From assembly GCA_033297075.1 (NCBI GenBank), contig MU858119.1, positions 113,061-177,060 of the forward strand: a stretch of DNA of 64,000 nucleotides, read 5' to 3'. The notes beneath the pieces were generated by a model. It saw nothing but the letters and a program-made list of their open reading frames with translations, ran no database searches and had not been told where the DNA came from. Origin of the DNA: Rhypophila decipiens (taxonomy: Eukaryota; Ascomycota; Sordariomycetes; Sordariales; Naviculisporaceae). This document shows, one piece after another, positions 15,943 through 29,094 of the stretch (positions within the stretch are counted from its first letter, which is position 1; every line of letters starts with the position of its first letter). The position numbers were made by a program, and so were the translations under genes.

Positions 15943-18900
15943 GGCGGGCAACGCACCCGGACCGGTAGCGCGTGGCTACTAAGCTGTCCGGAGAGATCCC
16001 GCTATGTGTGAGGCCGATTTGGTGCAGTTTCAGGGTTGATTCGGGGTGAGAAATCGAACTGGACGTGATACGAATTGCGAGTGTGGTAATCTGGTCTCGG
16101 CACCTTGGTTTCTTTTTTCAGCTCAGGCTGCAATGCGGTGGCAGGTCTAAGAGTTTGCTTTAGCTGTTAGCTCAACAGAAAAGAAAAGATCGAAGAGATA
16201 TTCGGATGCTGCGTTGAGTGAGGATGTCAGTTGAACGAGCTTAGGGGTTGGGGGATTTGAACATGTGATGATGTGCCTGGAAGTTAAATCGCGAGGCTAG
16301 GATTGCTGAGGATGTTTGTCCGTATCGCGACAGCCTTGAAGAGGTGTGGGGCGATTTTCCGGGCAGCAGAAAGTAGAACTAGCCAATCGTGGCTGACTAA
16401 ATCTGCCCCACCGCCAGTGGACAGTGGCGCCCAGACGCCATCCTCTCACACCTTTGTCCCTGAACTCGTCGTTGATCTTTAAGAAGGGAATTGCTATTGA
16501 AGACCTGAATTTCAGCCTATTGAAAATGACCTGGGGATACTCCATGCATAGAGCCTTGCATGTTTGACGTGCCTAAACACCAATTTCTCAAGAGCTTGAA
16601 AGTTGGAATGAAGCACGTTTGATGAAGTGGGGTTTGAACCGCACAGCGAGTTTAAAAACCTCCGCGATTCCGGGCCCGAATGCGGAGGGCAGCTGGGATG
16701 AGCCCGGCCTCCCGGGATAACCACCACGCTCCCGTCAATCCATCCTCGCACCAGTGCCTGACCCAGATTCCGGGTCCGAGGCCGAAGGTGATGTACGGTT
16801 GGTTACCAGAAGATGCTATACAATGTACACTACGGATACTATAGCTATGTGAACTTATCATGCATACACATGAATATAGGCTCATAATCCAAGGTAATGA
16901 GAGAGAAATCAGAAAATACACGAATATGGGATAGATATAAATAAAAACAGTCGACACAAATATGTCCAGATCCCAAACTAGACGTGTACAGAAGAGGAAA
17001 AAAACCGCTAAAGTGCTCTTTTTGGCAAAGACGAGACCGATGCGGACCGATCCAAGAGTGGCCTCGGACGGAGCGTGCGGAGGAAGGTCGAATTGGATCA
17101 CGGACATTGCCATTCCCCATGAATTGGAAAATGGGCAAATGACCCAGTGGACTAGTGGTGAGATTCTGCCCACGCAGCGCCACGCAGGGGAGGATCGTGC
17201 CCAATCAGCTAGCTGCATCTTTCCCCGCTCCACCAACCCGCAGGCTCCGCCAAGCAAATGCTGGACGCCTCTGACGTAACTGTCTACCGTATCTACTAAG
17301 AAAGGAGAGAATAGTCTTAGAGCCAAGTGGGCTTAGCTGATGGCCGAACAAGGTCAAGTGCACGGGAAAGGTGGGCCTACTTGGTTCCTCGCCCGCAATT
17401 CCTCGCGGCCACTAGGCCTACTTGGCTCTAGAACTATTCTCTCCTTTCTTAGTAGATACGGTACCCTCCATCATTAATTTTGGCGCGCAGATTGGGCGGT
17501 CCCAGGAAGTATCAGGAACGCCCGCTCTCCACGCCACAGATTCATCGCCCCGGCGGGCAGCCGTTCACGTACCGTTCTCGACACGTTCTGTTCCTCTGCC
17601 GCCGACGCTTGCCAAATCCACCAAAACGAAAGTCATCGGCACCATGATCGGATCGGAGCGATTGCCTACCTCCCCGAGTCCCAGCCACTTGGAGCCATTG
17701 GCAGCCATTTGCGAGGGTTTGGGAATCCCGCGTTTGCTACGCTACACATGTGTTGAGTTAGATGCCCGAAAAGTGCCCACAACCCCAATTCACCGCCTCA
17801 AGTGTCGAGGTGAGTATTTAGTTTACAAGGACCAGAGTAAACACTGAAAAATGTTGATTCATCGTGATGCCGTATCTGGAGCTGAGAACAAACAAATATT
17901 GTCTCATCGGTCTCTGGGGCTTCAAAAAGAAAGGCGACATGCCAAATCATCATGAGATTTCTAGGCAAGGAACCCAGACACGCCAACTTCCCAAGCTAGT
18001 GGTTCCGAATCCGATGTAGAATTTGCAGAATTCTATTGGACCACTACACTACACGTGCACAGGTGATGCAAAGAGGCGGGCGGCTCCCTATTATAATCCT
18101 AGTACTCCGTATACAGTATACATACACCAAGAAGGGGGTTCCAACTTCCCGTTGTAGAAGGTCTGATCGAGAACTTGCATGAATATCCGTATCCGTCCGG
18201 TATCATATGGAGGACGCCGCAAGGACACTCGTTACTCGTGCAATTACAACATCTGTTATATGTTATCCGCGACAAAACGCGGCATTATTATTCTATTCTC
18301 AAGACATGGTATGAGTAGAAAGTGCAAGCAACTGTTAACAGATGAAGCGTGAAGCGGCTGATGGCCATCTCCACTAGCCTTGTTCGGCCCGGGTTCTTTT
18401 CTTTGTCCTTGTTTTTCCCTCTTCCTTTTTGCTTTTATTAACCATGGCGAGTGGATCCATCCACCGTGGCGGCTTGAAGAACTGAAACAAGTACATGCCG
18501 TTTTGGCGAGCTCGGCATCTTGAACAGACACCGTATATGGGCTGAGATGGCCGTGAGATGATGTGTGAACCAACAAGAAATCCTAGACGAGCTGAGCTGG
18601 TGGTCTTGGGGATTTTCCCAATGGAATTCGTAATTTGTGCCTGGACGGCGAACCAGTCAAGACAAACATTCTGTCACACTGTGCTTTTTTCTTTTTGGGC
18701 AGCGCCTCCCCCGACCACCCCTACCGGTAACCCTTAACCCCTACCCGGGGACTTGTCCCTACGTCATCGGCCGCACCAAATAAACTGGGGCCCTGCCAAC
18801 TTCACGGCGGGAACCCAGAAAACCCCAAACTCTCAGCAGAAACCAACCCAAGAAGCACAAGAAATGCGAATGCTCAATGCAGAGGGGTTTTGCACCATCC

Positions 18901-19426
18901 ATCACCCGCGTCCAGTCATTATTGAACCTGGCAAGGTAACAAGGTGACCGAAGCGACGGGAAGAAAGCAAAAAAAGAGCACGACAAACTGCCACCTGGCT
19001 GTGACTATTCACACTACCCTTTACAGCAGTCAGACAGAAATTCCGTCCTCCACCTTTCAGCTGCTGCCGCTCATCGCAACAGGAGACACGGGCGTATATG
19101 AGGATTCCGCTCAAGGCATAAACATTTGACAGGTTGCACATTCAACACACGAGGCAGTCCAAGGCGATCGACTGCATTCTTTCTTCCGTTCCTTTTCCCA
19201 CAGAAGCTGGAACGACGTCATTCATTAGCTGTCTGGGACTCGCTACGGAGTACTCCCTACTTCTCTCCTCATTACCTCCTACCCTGTGCTCTCTGGAAAG
19301 CCGAAAAACTGCTTACGGATACACTTTGCTGTACACCCCAGTCCATTAATATCCTTTGGTGATATCTTGATCATCATATGACATGAAGTCATCGCGGCGG
19401 ATTATCCTCAGATCACGCGAGAACAA
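15943..19426. other. Intergenic region upstream of Ssl1 and the histidine kinase
   Basis: A 3.5-kb gap without a supportable gene. It includes a TA-flanked MITE (17287-17461, listed separately) and two copies of a TACTCCGTA/TACGGAGTA word (18103-18111, 19244-19252). The last 700 bp are pyrimidine-rich on the plus strand and probably form the kinase promoter and leader. Confidence 0.55.
17287..17461. mobile_element. 175-bp MITE with 50-bp terminal inverted repeats and TA duplication
   Basis: The left arm 17287-17336 begins CCGTATCTACTAAGAAAGGA; the right arm 17412-17461 is its inverted copy, with 46 of 50 positions identical. TA lies directly outside both ends (17285-17286 and 17462-17463), the target duplication of Tc1/mariner-type elements. 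There is no coding capacity, so it would depend on a transposase elsewhere. Arm identity suggests fairly recent insertion or little RIP, as expected for an element too short to trigger it. Confidence 0.88.
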
Positions 19427-22400
19427 ATGACGACCGGCACGTCTGGCGACCAAGGAGCCTCCGAGCCACCCCAACCCACCCAGCTGCAGCAGGGCCGTCG
19501 TCTGGCCGGAGGAGACAAGTCGGCGTCCAAGGATTCACGAGGAAATCCGGCATCCGAGCCGGTCCGCGATAACGGTGGTAGGGAGCACGATGCCGAGGGA
19601 CAACAGCCGAGACCAAGCGAAAAGGACACTGGGGATGCCCAGCGACAGCTCAGCCAGTATCGCCAGAACCTGGCGTGGGAGTTGGAGGTGAGAGACATGT
19701 CGTCAAGGGGAACCATGCCGGCGGCACCCGGCCCAGCTCGAGTGTCACCCATTATGGAAGAAACATCATCGCCTCCCTCACCACCCCAGAATACCGACTC
19801 CGAGGATGAACCCACCACAGCATCGACCGAGTCGGCCAAGACGGTCCGCGGAGGTATGACGCCGGGTTTCATGCCCAAGACACCGTCCTACCCCTTTCCA
19901 CGCATGACTTCTGCCGCCTCGCCGGGCCTTGTGCATCCATCCATGCACCGACCCTTCACTACCCTTTCGCCGACGACTGCGCCGTCGGGCCACCAGCCCG
20001 CTCTAGCTCCATTTGACAGCACCAAGGGCAACGATCAAATTCTCTCGGACCCCTCTACCCCGACCTCGGCGATGACTTTTATGCCCCGTGGATACTCAAG
20101 CTCGGCCCCGCCAATGTCCGACTTTCCCACTCCTAATCTCTATGATCTGGCATTGATGCTCTCTGCCGAACCCGGCCTCGACGCCTGGTGGAACACAGTC
20201 GTGCAGATCATGACCGAGCTGTATCAAGCCGAGAGGGTGACCCTTGCTGTGCCAGCTGACTCTACAGATATCGAAAACGTGCCATGGGGCCAAAAGGCAA
20301 CGTTCAACATGCATCAGGAGGATGGTATGAGCCTGGGATACATGGCCAGAGGCTCAAGCATGGTTCTTAGCAGCAAAGGCGATGTCGCGGAATCCGTGTC
20401 ACAGAGTGGCGATGCGGTCAGACAGAGAATCCAAAGCCGCCCAGAGCTGCAGAGCAGGCACTCGTACACTTCGTATGAAGAACAGGAGAGACTGGCTGCC
20501 ACAGAAAGGCCCACGGCTGCTCTCCGCCGGCCCAATCTGCCTTCCAGGAGTAAGACAAGCCATCCAACCTTTACACACGCCGAGTCCGGAGACGAGGATG
20601 CAGCCATTGCCTTGAATCGCCAGGCACTGGAAGAACACGACGCTCTGGATGTGCAGCAAGAGATCCCCAGCTGGGAGGCCCCAATGACCAGCAAGAGGCC
20701 CGGGCAGGGCAAAGTGTTGAATGTCTTGCAAGCTCTCAACTACGAAGCTGATCCGCTTATCGACCACAACGGCGTGCACCGCGTCCTCGAGCGTGGCCGA
20801 GTTGTCGCCTTGACACGAACCTATCCTTACCTTGGCTCGACAGCAGCCGAAGGCAAGGCTTCGGGGTCCAAATCGGCAAACTCCAATAGCCAACCCGAGG
20901 GTTCACGGAGGAGACCCAGAAAGGCTCGTTCCGACTCGACCTCCAAGTTATCGTCACTTCTCGGCAGTGCCAAGCTGGCACCTGGTGCAGGTCGGACAAG
21001 CAGCGGACAGTCAAGCGGCATTGGGTCCAGGATCGAGGACGATCATCCTCCAAGACCCCCCACGCCAAAGTACGAGGAATATGAACAGACCCCGCCGTCT
21101 CCTTGGTCCCAGTCACCAGCTCCATCCCCTGCTGTGCGACCGGACCCCAGCGAGAACCCCTTCTTCACCGACGCAATGGTGGATGAGGAGACGTTCAATC
21201 CAACACCAGTGCCCCCTGACTACACTGATGCCAGACCGCTAGAGGCCATCGGCGTCGATGATTCATGGACAGTGTTGCATGTGCCGCTCACCCATGTCTT
21301 CTTGTCCAAGCCGAACCCTGCCTTCAAACTCGACTCGACCATCATGGAACAGAAGATGTCGGCCCGCAACCGAGTGGGCGGTGCGGCCCAAGCTGCGACT
21401 CCAACTCACGACAATGCCTCCACGGAGAAGCATGCACCCATCGCTATACTGTCCATCCTTAGTCCCATCATCCCGTATCCCTCCAACCTACTGCATTCGC
21501 TGGAACATCTAGCCCCTCATCTTGCCACATCGTACTCGTTGTGTCGCCATTACAGCAACCTGGAGACAGAGCTGAATGGGTTGAAGAAGCGGCGTCCAGG
21601 CACTGCAGGTTTCGGGGCCATGGGGCCAGATGGGCGTCTGCTGGCCGACCCGTCCGCCCTGACCTCTCTTGGATATCTCCCGTCCGAAGACAACGCATCC
21701 CGGGGTTCGCTGGCTGGGAGCATCACCAGCCCGAGTGATTATTCAGGTCCGTCGCGTAGTGCCGCAGCATCTCCCACCGGCACGCCATCCTGGGATCCGC
21801 ATGGCCTCGGATACATGATTGCAAAACGGACTCCAGCATCCAGCCCTGCTCCCATCGCCGGCGATGGCTACTTTAGCACAAAGGCGAACAGCACAGGTGG
21901 CGGTGCAAGCCAACGGCCGAGACGAAACTCCCGAGACAGTTCGAATGCTGACAAGAGATCATCGCTTCGATTGTCTGGGAAGGCACAGTGGCAGGAGGCG
22001 GCTGCGTCCAGTCCGTCGGAACAACAGCAACCGGGTTCGGAATCTGGCTCTCGGACAGCTGAAGGCTCGCCAACCAGCGCTGGTCAACATGCCAGTCGGC
22101 GCCACTCTCGAGAGCAAAAAGAATACTCGCCGACCCAGGCGGAGGATAAAGGTGTGAGTTCTGCCGTGCCAGCAGGATCCCCCGAAGCCCAAAAGAAGCA
22201 AGTGGCCGGTGTAACCACGACGCAACACAGGCATACCCAACTTCACTCGTATGGGGCCGATTTTGCCTCTACCTTCCAGTCGCTTCCTCCCAGCGCGACT
22301 ATTGTCAAACCGGGTGCTCATCCTCCCGTGCCATCCCGGACTGGGTCCGTCTCCCAGACTGAGATGACGCCTCCATCTGACAAGCTGAAAGGTTTGATTC

Positions 22401-25400
22401 TCGACTCACTTCCAGCGCACGTCTTTGTCGCCCTTCCTCAAACTGGCGAGATTGTGTGGGTAAATAGTCGCTTCCTCACTTATCGTGGGCAGACATCAGG
22501 TGATCTAGCCGCAGATCCATGGGGAAGCATCCATCCCGATGACCGGGAAGAATATCTCCGCACCTGGAGCCACTCGGTCAGGACAGGCGAGCAGTTCTCA
22601 AGGACAGTGAGGATCCGCCGCTTTGATGGGGCGTACAGATGGTTCTATGCGCGCGCTGTAGCATCCAAGGACAAGCGGGGCGTCATCATGCAGTTCCTTG
22701 GCTCATACATGGATATCCACGACCAGCACATCGCCGAGGTGAGGGCAGCACGTCAGGAAGAGATCGAGGCGTCTGAGGCCAAGCACCGCTTGCTTGCGAA
22801 TCTGATACCACAGATCATCTTCACGGCTACCGAAGATGAGGGCATCACGTTTGCGAACGAGCAGTGGCTGTCATATACAGGCCAGGCGTTCGAAGACGTT
22901 CTAGGGCTGGGGTTCATGGACTACGTCCATCCAGACGATATCGCCAAATGCCAAATTCCTACCAATAGCAGGCCAGGCACGCCGCTCCCTGCCTCTGATC
23001 TGAAGGGACATGACCGCTCTGGCTCGTTTGGGAGGCCATCATTCGGCACTTCTCTTTCAGCCACTCGGCCCTCGCCTTCTGACGTTGGAGTTCGCGTGAA
23101 CCACCCAGCCTTGTCGCGAAACAACAGCTCGGGCAGTAGCTCAGTCAACGATCTTCCAAACCCCAACCTGACAGAACTAGCCAGGCTGGGAGTCATCAAG
23201 GTGTCCACTGACAGCAACGGCAGGCTCTCGTACACAACCGAGATTCGCCTCCGCTCCAAGACCGGCGAGTACCGCTGGCATCTTATCCGCTGTGTAGAGA
23301 TTGACAACGTTGACTTCGGCAATGGAGCGAGCTCCTACTTCGGCTCCGCCACAGATATCAACGATCTCAAGCTCCTGGAGACGAAATTGAAGGAAGCCAT
23401 GGAGTCCAAGGGCCGGTTTCTCAGCAACATGTCACATGAAATCAGAACACCGCTCATTGGCATCTCGGGCATGGTCAGCTTTCTACAGGATACCACGCTT
23501 ACCGAAGAGCAGCGTGACTACACAAACACGATACAAACAAGCGCCAACAGCCTCATCATGATCATCAACGACATACTCGATCTCTCCAAGGTTGACGCAG
23601 GAATGATGAAGCTGAACTACGAATGGTTCCATACTCGATCCCTGATCGAGGATGTCAACGAGCTTGTATCAACCATGGCTATTGCGAAGCGTCTGGAGCT
23701 GAATTATGTGGTCGAGGAGGACGTGCCGGCATGGGTCAAGGGAGACAAGGTGCGGATACGACAGGTCTTGCTGAATGTCATTGGGAATGCGATAAAGTTC
23801 ACTAGCGAGGGCGAGGTTTTCAGCAGATGCAAAGTGGTGGTTCAGGAGGAGCCCTCGATGTACGAGGACGAGATTATGCTCGAGTTTTCCATCATCGACA
23901 CCGGTCGAGGATTTACCAAGGAGGAGGCCGAGCTGATCTTCAAGCCTTTCAGCCAGATCGATGGAAGCAGCACTCGGCAACATGGTGGGAGCGGCCTAGG
24001 ATTGGTCATCTCACGCCAGTTGGTTGAGCTTCACGGGGGAGAGATGGAAGGAACTGCCATTCCCGGCAAGGGATCCACCTTCACCTTCACTGCCAAGTTT
24101 GGCTTGCCAAAGGATGGAGACTCTCCCGAACTCGCGCCGGCTCCCCAGCCAACGCCGATGCTCTCCGAAGGACCTCTAACCCAGACGCCTTCGCCGTTCG
24201 TCAGGCCCTCCCCTGCGGCTAATGCTGCGGGTTCACCCCCTACAGATGTCGGGTCGCCTGCAGGGGCTTCTACCGGTAGTTCCGTGCCGTCGCTGCATTC
24301 GACAACAGCGACAGAAGCGAGTGCCCGGTCGTCAATGTCTTCTGTGAATGCTGGACTGGCCCGGTTCAGCGAGGCAGCTCGAGCGAGTGGCCAGGACCTT
24401 TCTCAGATGAAGTTTGAGATGCCGCCTTCCAGCAGGAGCCCTCACAAGGGCTCCAATAAGAGCTCGTCCGGAACTACTCCGACACCCGGCAAGGAGGCTG
24501 CCGCAAATCAGTACAACGAGTTACGACCCCCGATGTACTCCATCTTGGTCATCTGTCCACAGACGCTCAGCCGAGAAGCGACCACAAAGCACATCGAGAT
24601 GACCTTGCCCAAGGACATTCCTCACCAGATTACGGCTCTCGGGTCTGTCGAGGAAGCCAAGGCTCTCATCGGTGGCGAGGAACCCGTCGTGTTCACTCAC
24701 GTCGTGGTTAATCTACCAACCCCCGAAGAGATCATCTCCCTGATGGATGAAATCATGCATTCCAAAATGGCAGACAGCGCCACCATCGTTATTCTTTCCG
24801 ATTCTGTCCAGCGCCAGGCCGTACTCAAGCAGGTAGCTGACACAAAGTACCAGGAGGTCCTGTCTGAGGAGAAAGTCACATATATCTACAAACCCGTGAA
24901 GCCATCACGATTTGCCGTCATTTTTGATCCGGCCAAGGAGAGGGACTTCTCGATTGATCGCAATCGATCCACGGCGCAGAGACTAGTTGAAGACCAAAAG
25001 GCCAGCTACCTCGAAATGGAGAAGAAGTTGGGCAATAAGGGGCACAAAGTGTTGTTGGTGGAGGATAACCCGGTCAATCAGAAAGTCCTGCAAAAGTACC
25101 TGAAGAAGGTGGGTGTGGCAGTGGAGCTAGTGGTAGACGGGGTGGAGTGCACCGAGGCTGTGTTCTCCAAAGACCATGGGTACTATTCTTTGATTCTGGT
25201 ATGTTTCTATCTCTGTCTTGAGGCTTGACCGAGCACACCCCCCCTGGAAGCCCATGATCCTAACAACTAGGCGAAACAGTGCGACCTTCATATGCCGCGC
25301 AAGGACGGCTACCAGGCCTGTCGCGAGATACGTGAATGGGAAGCTCAAAGGGGCTTCACAAGAATGCCTATTATCGCGCTCTCTGCCAACGTCATGTCGG

Positions 25401-25498
25401 ATGTGCAGGAGAAGTGCATCGAGGCTGGGTTCAGTGATTACGTCACTAAGCCCGTTGATTTTATCAATCTCAGCAAGGCGCTTTCAAGATTCTTCTGA
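19427..25498 (+). CDS. Hybrid histidine kinase with GAF-like, two PAS, kinase, pseudo-receiver and receiver domains
   Basis: Two-component sensor kinase feeding a phosphorelay. Exons 19427-25198 and 25280-25498 (81-nt intron) give 1996 aa; the intron splits the receiver just before its phospho-acceptor. Order: Ser/Pro-rich head (1-230); GAF-like start LYDLALMLSAEPGLDAWWN (about 236) whose closing helix appears only near 680-720, separated by low-complexity inserts; PAS with PAC (about 990-1100); second PAS with an inserted Ser-rich loop (about 1124-1310); HisKA with phospho-His1337 in SHEIRTPL; HATPase with N box (NVIGNAIKFTSEG), DTGRGF, FKPFSQIDGSS and GGSGLGLVISR (about 1438-1560); a Ser/Pro linker; a receiver-like domain lacking its Asp (about 1703-1841); and a true receiver (about 1870-1996) with VEDNPVNQK, Asp1926 in CDLHMP and Lys in YVTKPV. 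No membrane segment is seen, so it is probably cytosolic. I cannot place it in a numbered fungal class. Confidence 0.95.
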
Positions 25499-26707
25499 AT
25501 TGCGAAGAATGGGGAAGACTGATGATGAAGATGGCCGGGACATATCTTAGTTCACTGGCGGTAGGCGGCAGTTCTTTTTCTCAGGAGGAAGTATGGGTGT
25601 CATGGGGAGAGAGGAGAATGGTGTGAGAACTTGTTGAGACGAATCGAATTTCTGCAATGAGGCAGTGACGTTGGCAGAGTGTTGTGAAGGGAGGACAGTG
25701 AGCCACGAAGTCAACGAGTATATATACTACTGAGGGTTCAACTTTGGGACAGGTAAACATGATATTGATCGAGTCGGGGTTTTAGGAAACAGGAATCATC
25801 GAGACACATGCCTCTCTATCATACCGGTACGGGGGGTATGGAGGCCAAGGCGTATGTGGTATTTACAGGCGCTCGCACTTTGACCGTTCTTTTGGACGAC
25901 GGTTTACGGGAACGAACTGGGGTGAATGTTGCTTGATTCTGGAAGAGACTTGTAAGCTGTTTTTAATAATATCCATATGAAAGCGTTTTGGCTTCTCCGG
26001 TTTCTTCTCTTTTTACCTCAAATCCCTTTGCTTCCTTGTTTTGTTGCTTTGAGCATTAGCTAGGTGTGATTCTTGCATGCTGTAACTACTCGTTTCTGGA
26101 GCATCTATAGTTGATCCTACTTGACTAGATGAAATGGTGTTTATGTCCTGCGAGTTTTGGACAAGCCGTGACATCTCTTCAACGCCGACTGATTGGATCT
26201 GTTGACTTTACTTGTCCCCTTTAGAACTCCGAGGGAAGATACTTCGGGGTTGACGAAGCTCCGGTCATTGGTTCTTCCGGCCCCACTCATACCCGCTCCC
26301 TTGTCGCTTGCACTGTGCCACTGTCTGCCCGGCCCCCTCCTCACCGTTGCTTTTCTGACAGACAGCGATGGACAAGACCCACTAGGAGCTTGGTCCATCC
26401 CCTACCAGAATCTGAACTTTTCGGTGGGCCAGACCCCATCAAGCATCCATCCCACTTTGACTGAAGCTGCCTGCGAACCGACCTGCCTACGATCTGTCGT
26501 TCACCACAACACTCAACTTGTGTCTGTTTATCCACACCAAACTAGGTCAACGAAACTACGCTTGAACCTTCCTTCTCTGTTGAAAGTGCAAGCTTAGCTG
26601 TTGGGTTTTGTGTTTCTGGCGACCACCCACTTTCGTCATACCCCGGATTCCTGTGGCATTTTATTTAACAAAAACACCACGGCCGTTTATTAGACAATAC
26701 GCCCACC
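25499..26707. other. Intergenic region between kinase and CCT3
   Basis: 1.2 kb with no gene. It holds the kinase 3' untranslated region and, from about 26170 on, the CT-rich presumed promoter and leader of the chaperonin gene. Confidence 0.5.
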
Positions 26708-28612
26708 ATGCAAGCTCCTGTCTTGGTGATGAGTACGCAGCTTTATTTCTCTTATTACGACTCTCAACCATGATCGAATCACATACTAACGGTCCATCGA
26801 ACAGACACCGGAAGCGGTGAGAGGCAGACTGGGCGCAAAGCTCAGATGTCCAACATCGCTGCTGCCAAAACGTATGTCTCAATCGCAACACCACCCCTCC
26901 CCCCCCATAGCCCTCCGCGACGTCAGCGACCGCGACGCCTAACAGCCCATATCACTTTTCCTACAGTGTCGCAGATATCATTAGATCATGCCTTGGGCCC
27001 AAAGCCATGCTCAAGATGCTCCTCGACCCCATGGGAGGCATCGTGCTTACCAACGACGGCCACGCTATCCTCCGCGAGATCGAGGTATCCCATCCCGCGG
27101 CCAAGAGCATGATTGAGCTCAGCCGGACCCAGGACGAAGAGGTCGGAGACGGAACTACAACTGTCATTATCCTGGCGGGCGAGATCCTCGCCCAGTCCCT
27201 CCCTCAACTCGAGCGCAACATCCACCCTGTCGTGATTATCTCGGCTTTCAAGCGTGCTCTCAAGGACGCGCTGGAGATCATCGAGGAGATCTCGTTACCT
27301 ATCGACATCAACGACGATAAGGCGATGAACCAGCTCATCTCGTCCTCCATCGGCACCAAGTTCGTCTCGAGATGGTCCGAGCTGATGTGCGGTCTCGCAC
27401 TCAAGGCAGTTCGTACTGTCACGTGGGAGGTGAATAATGGCAAGAAGGAGGTGGACATCAAGCGGTATGCTCGCGTTGAGAAGGTCCCCGGCGGTCAGAT
27501 TGAGGATTCGCGGGTGCTGGACGGTGTCATGCTCAACAAGGACATTACACACCCCAAGATGAGGCGCAGGATCGAGAACCCCAGAATTATCTTGTTGGAT
27601 TGCCCGCTAGAGTACAAGAAGGGCGAGTCGCAGACAAACATCGAGATAACCAAGGAGGACGACTGGAACAGGATCCTGCAGATCGAGGAGGAGCAAGTCA
27701 AGGCCATGTGCGAGGCCATCTTGGCGTTTAACCCGGATTTGGTCATTACTGAGAAGGGTGTTTCTGGTAAGTATCTCTTGGGTTCCGTCTCCTCTCCTGA
27801 TGTGTTATTGACCCGATCTGTCCAGACTTGGCACAACACTACTTCATGAAGTCAAATGTCACCGCTCTCAGACGTGTGCGCAAGACGGACAACAACCGGA
27901 TAGCAAGAGCCACGGGCGCCACCATCGTCAACCGAGTCGAGGATCTTCAAGAGTCCGACGTGGGTACACAGTGCGGTCTGTTTGAGATTGAAAAGATTGG
28001 CGACGAGTACTTCACCTTCCTCACCCAATGCAAGACCCCCAAGGCCTGCACGGTCCTCCTCAGAGGTCCCTCCAAGGATGTGCTCAACGAGATTGAGCGC
28101 AATCTTCAGGATGCCATGGGCGTCGCCCGCAATGTCTTGTTCCACCCCCGGTTATCGCCTGGCGGTGGCGCCACCGAGATGGCGGTTTCTGTCCGCTTGT
28201 CGCAGATGGCCAAGAGCATCGAGGGCGTCCAGCAGTGGCCGTACAAGGCCGTCGCTGAGGCGCTCGAGGTGATCCCCCGGACTCTGATCCAGAATGCAGG
28301 CAAGAGCCCCGTTAGAGTCCTTACCGATTTGCGCGCCAAGCATGCCGAGGGCAAGAGCTCGTGGGGTATCAACGGTGATACCGGCACATTGGTAGACATG
28401 AAGGAGTATGGTGTCTGGGAGCCTGAGGCGATCAAGGTGCAGAGTATGAAGACTGCGATCGAGGTGTGTGACCTCTCTCCCTATTCCGTCTATCATTTAC
28501 TGACAAAATGTTTGTTCAGGCCGCCTGTCTCTTACTGAGAGTCGATGATATTTGCAGTGCCAGAAAGGCGCACCCCGGTGTTGGTACCGGCGGTGGTGGA
28601 GGTGATGAATAA
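26708..28612 (+). CDS. cct3: T-complex protein 1 subunit gamma (CCT3)
   Basis: Gamma subunit of the cytosolic TRiC/CCT chaperonin that folds actin and tubulin with ATP. Exons 26708-26732, 26805-26871, 26967-27766, 27826-28463 and 28520-28612 give 540 aa, the family length. The N-terminus MQAPVLVMNTGSGERQTGRK and the early TVADIIRSCLGPKAMLKML are typical of the gamma subunit. The ATPase loop GDGTTT includes Asp92; LTNDGHAIL, the substrate-domain LDCPLEYKKGESQTNIEI, and LSPGGGATEMAVSVRLSQ are all present. The C-terminus ends in a Gly-rich tail (GVGTGGGGGDE). All joints are GT/AG and preserve frame. The first exon is only 25 nt, so simple ORF finding misses the true start. Confidence 0.96.
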
Positions 28613-29094
28613 ATAATGCTCTAGAAATCATAGCCCCTTTCCGCCTCGCAACTGCAAAACGTTTGGCCAGATAGAATAATCACTCGGTAGAAGACAACTG
28701 TTAGCTAGCTGGGTAGATGACGGGCACAAAGACCATGTCAACAATCGACTTGTCTCGACAGACATGCAAATGAATGTCTACTAGTGATTATTGCAATTTA
28801 TTACATGGCATATTGTATCACAACCGAGTGCCTCACTGCCGCTATGGGAGCAGCACCACTTCCTCCTCCTTTGGGCCTGGCTTTTGTTCCCGTACCTTCC
28901 GTCCTGACCTGCCCTGACCTGTCCTGACCTGTCCTGGGTATTATATTGTTCTACATTGATCCTACAGTTCTTTCTTTTCCTTTCTTCCCCTCTCTTGCTG
29001 GATTCCTCTTTCCATCCTTGTGATTAATGACACGAAATCGGTGTCCCCCTCCCAGCTTCCACTTCTTTGCAAAGATGCTGTGTAGATCGTATCC
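28613..29094. repeat. Convergent intergenic region with 10-bp tandem repeat
   Basis: The gap between the CCT3 and DUF1168 stops. At 28901-28936 the decamer GTCCTGACCT is repeated about 3.6 times with one substitution. Nothing else is recognised. Confidence 0.7.

Noticed and set aside
16652..17847. Two frames whose products share a similar start (MAL-LFSPFLVDTV)
   Set aside because: The shared peptide is only the translation of the two inverted repeats of the MITE at 17287-17461.
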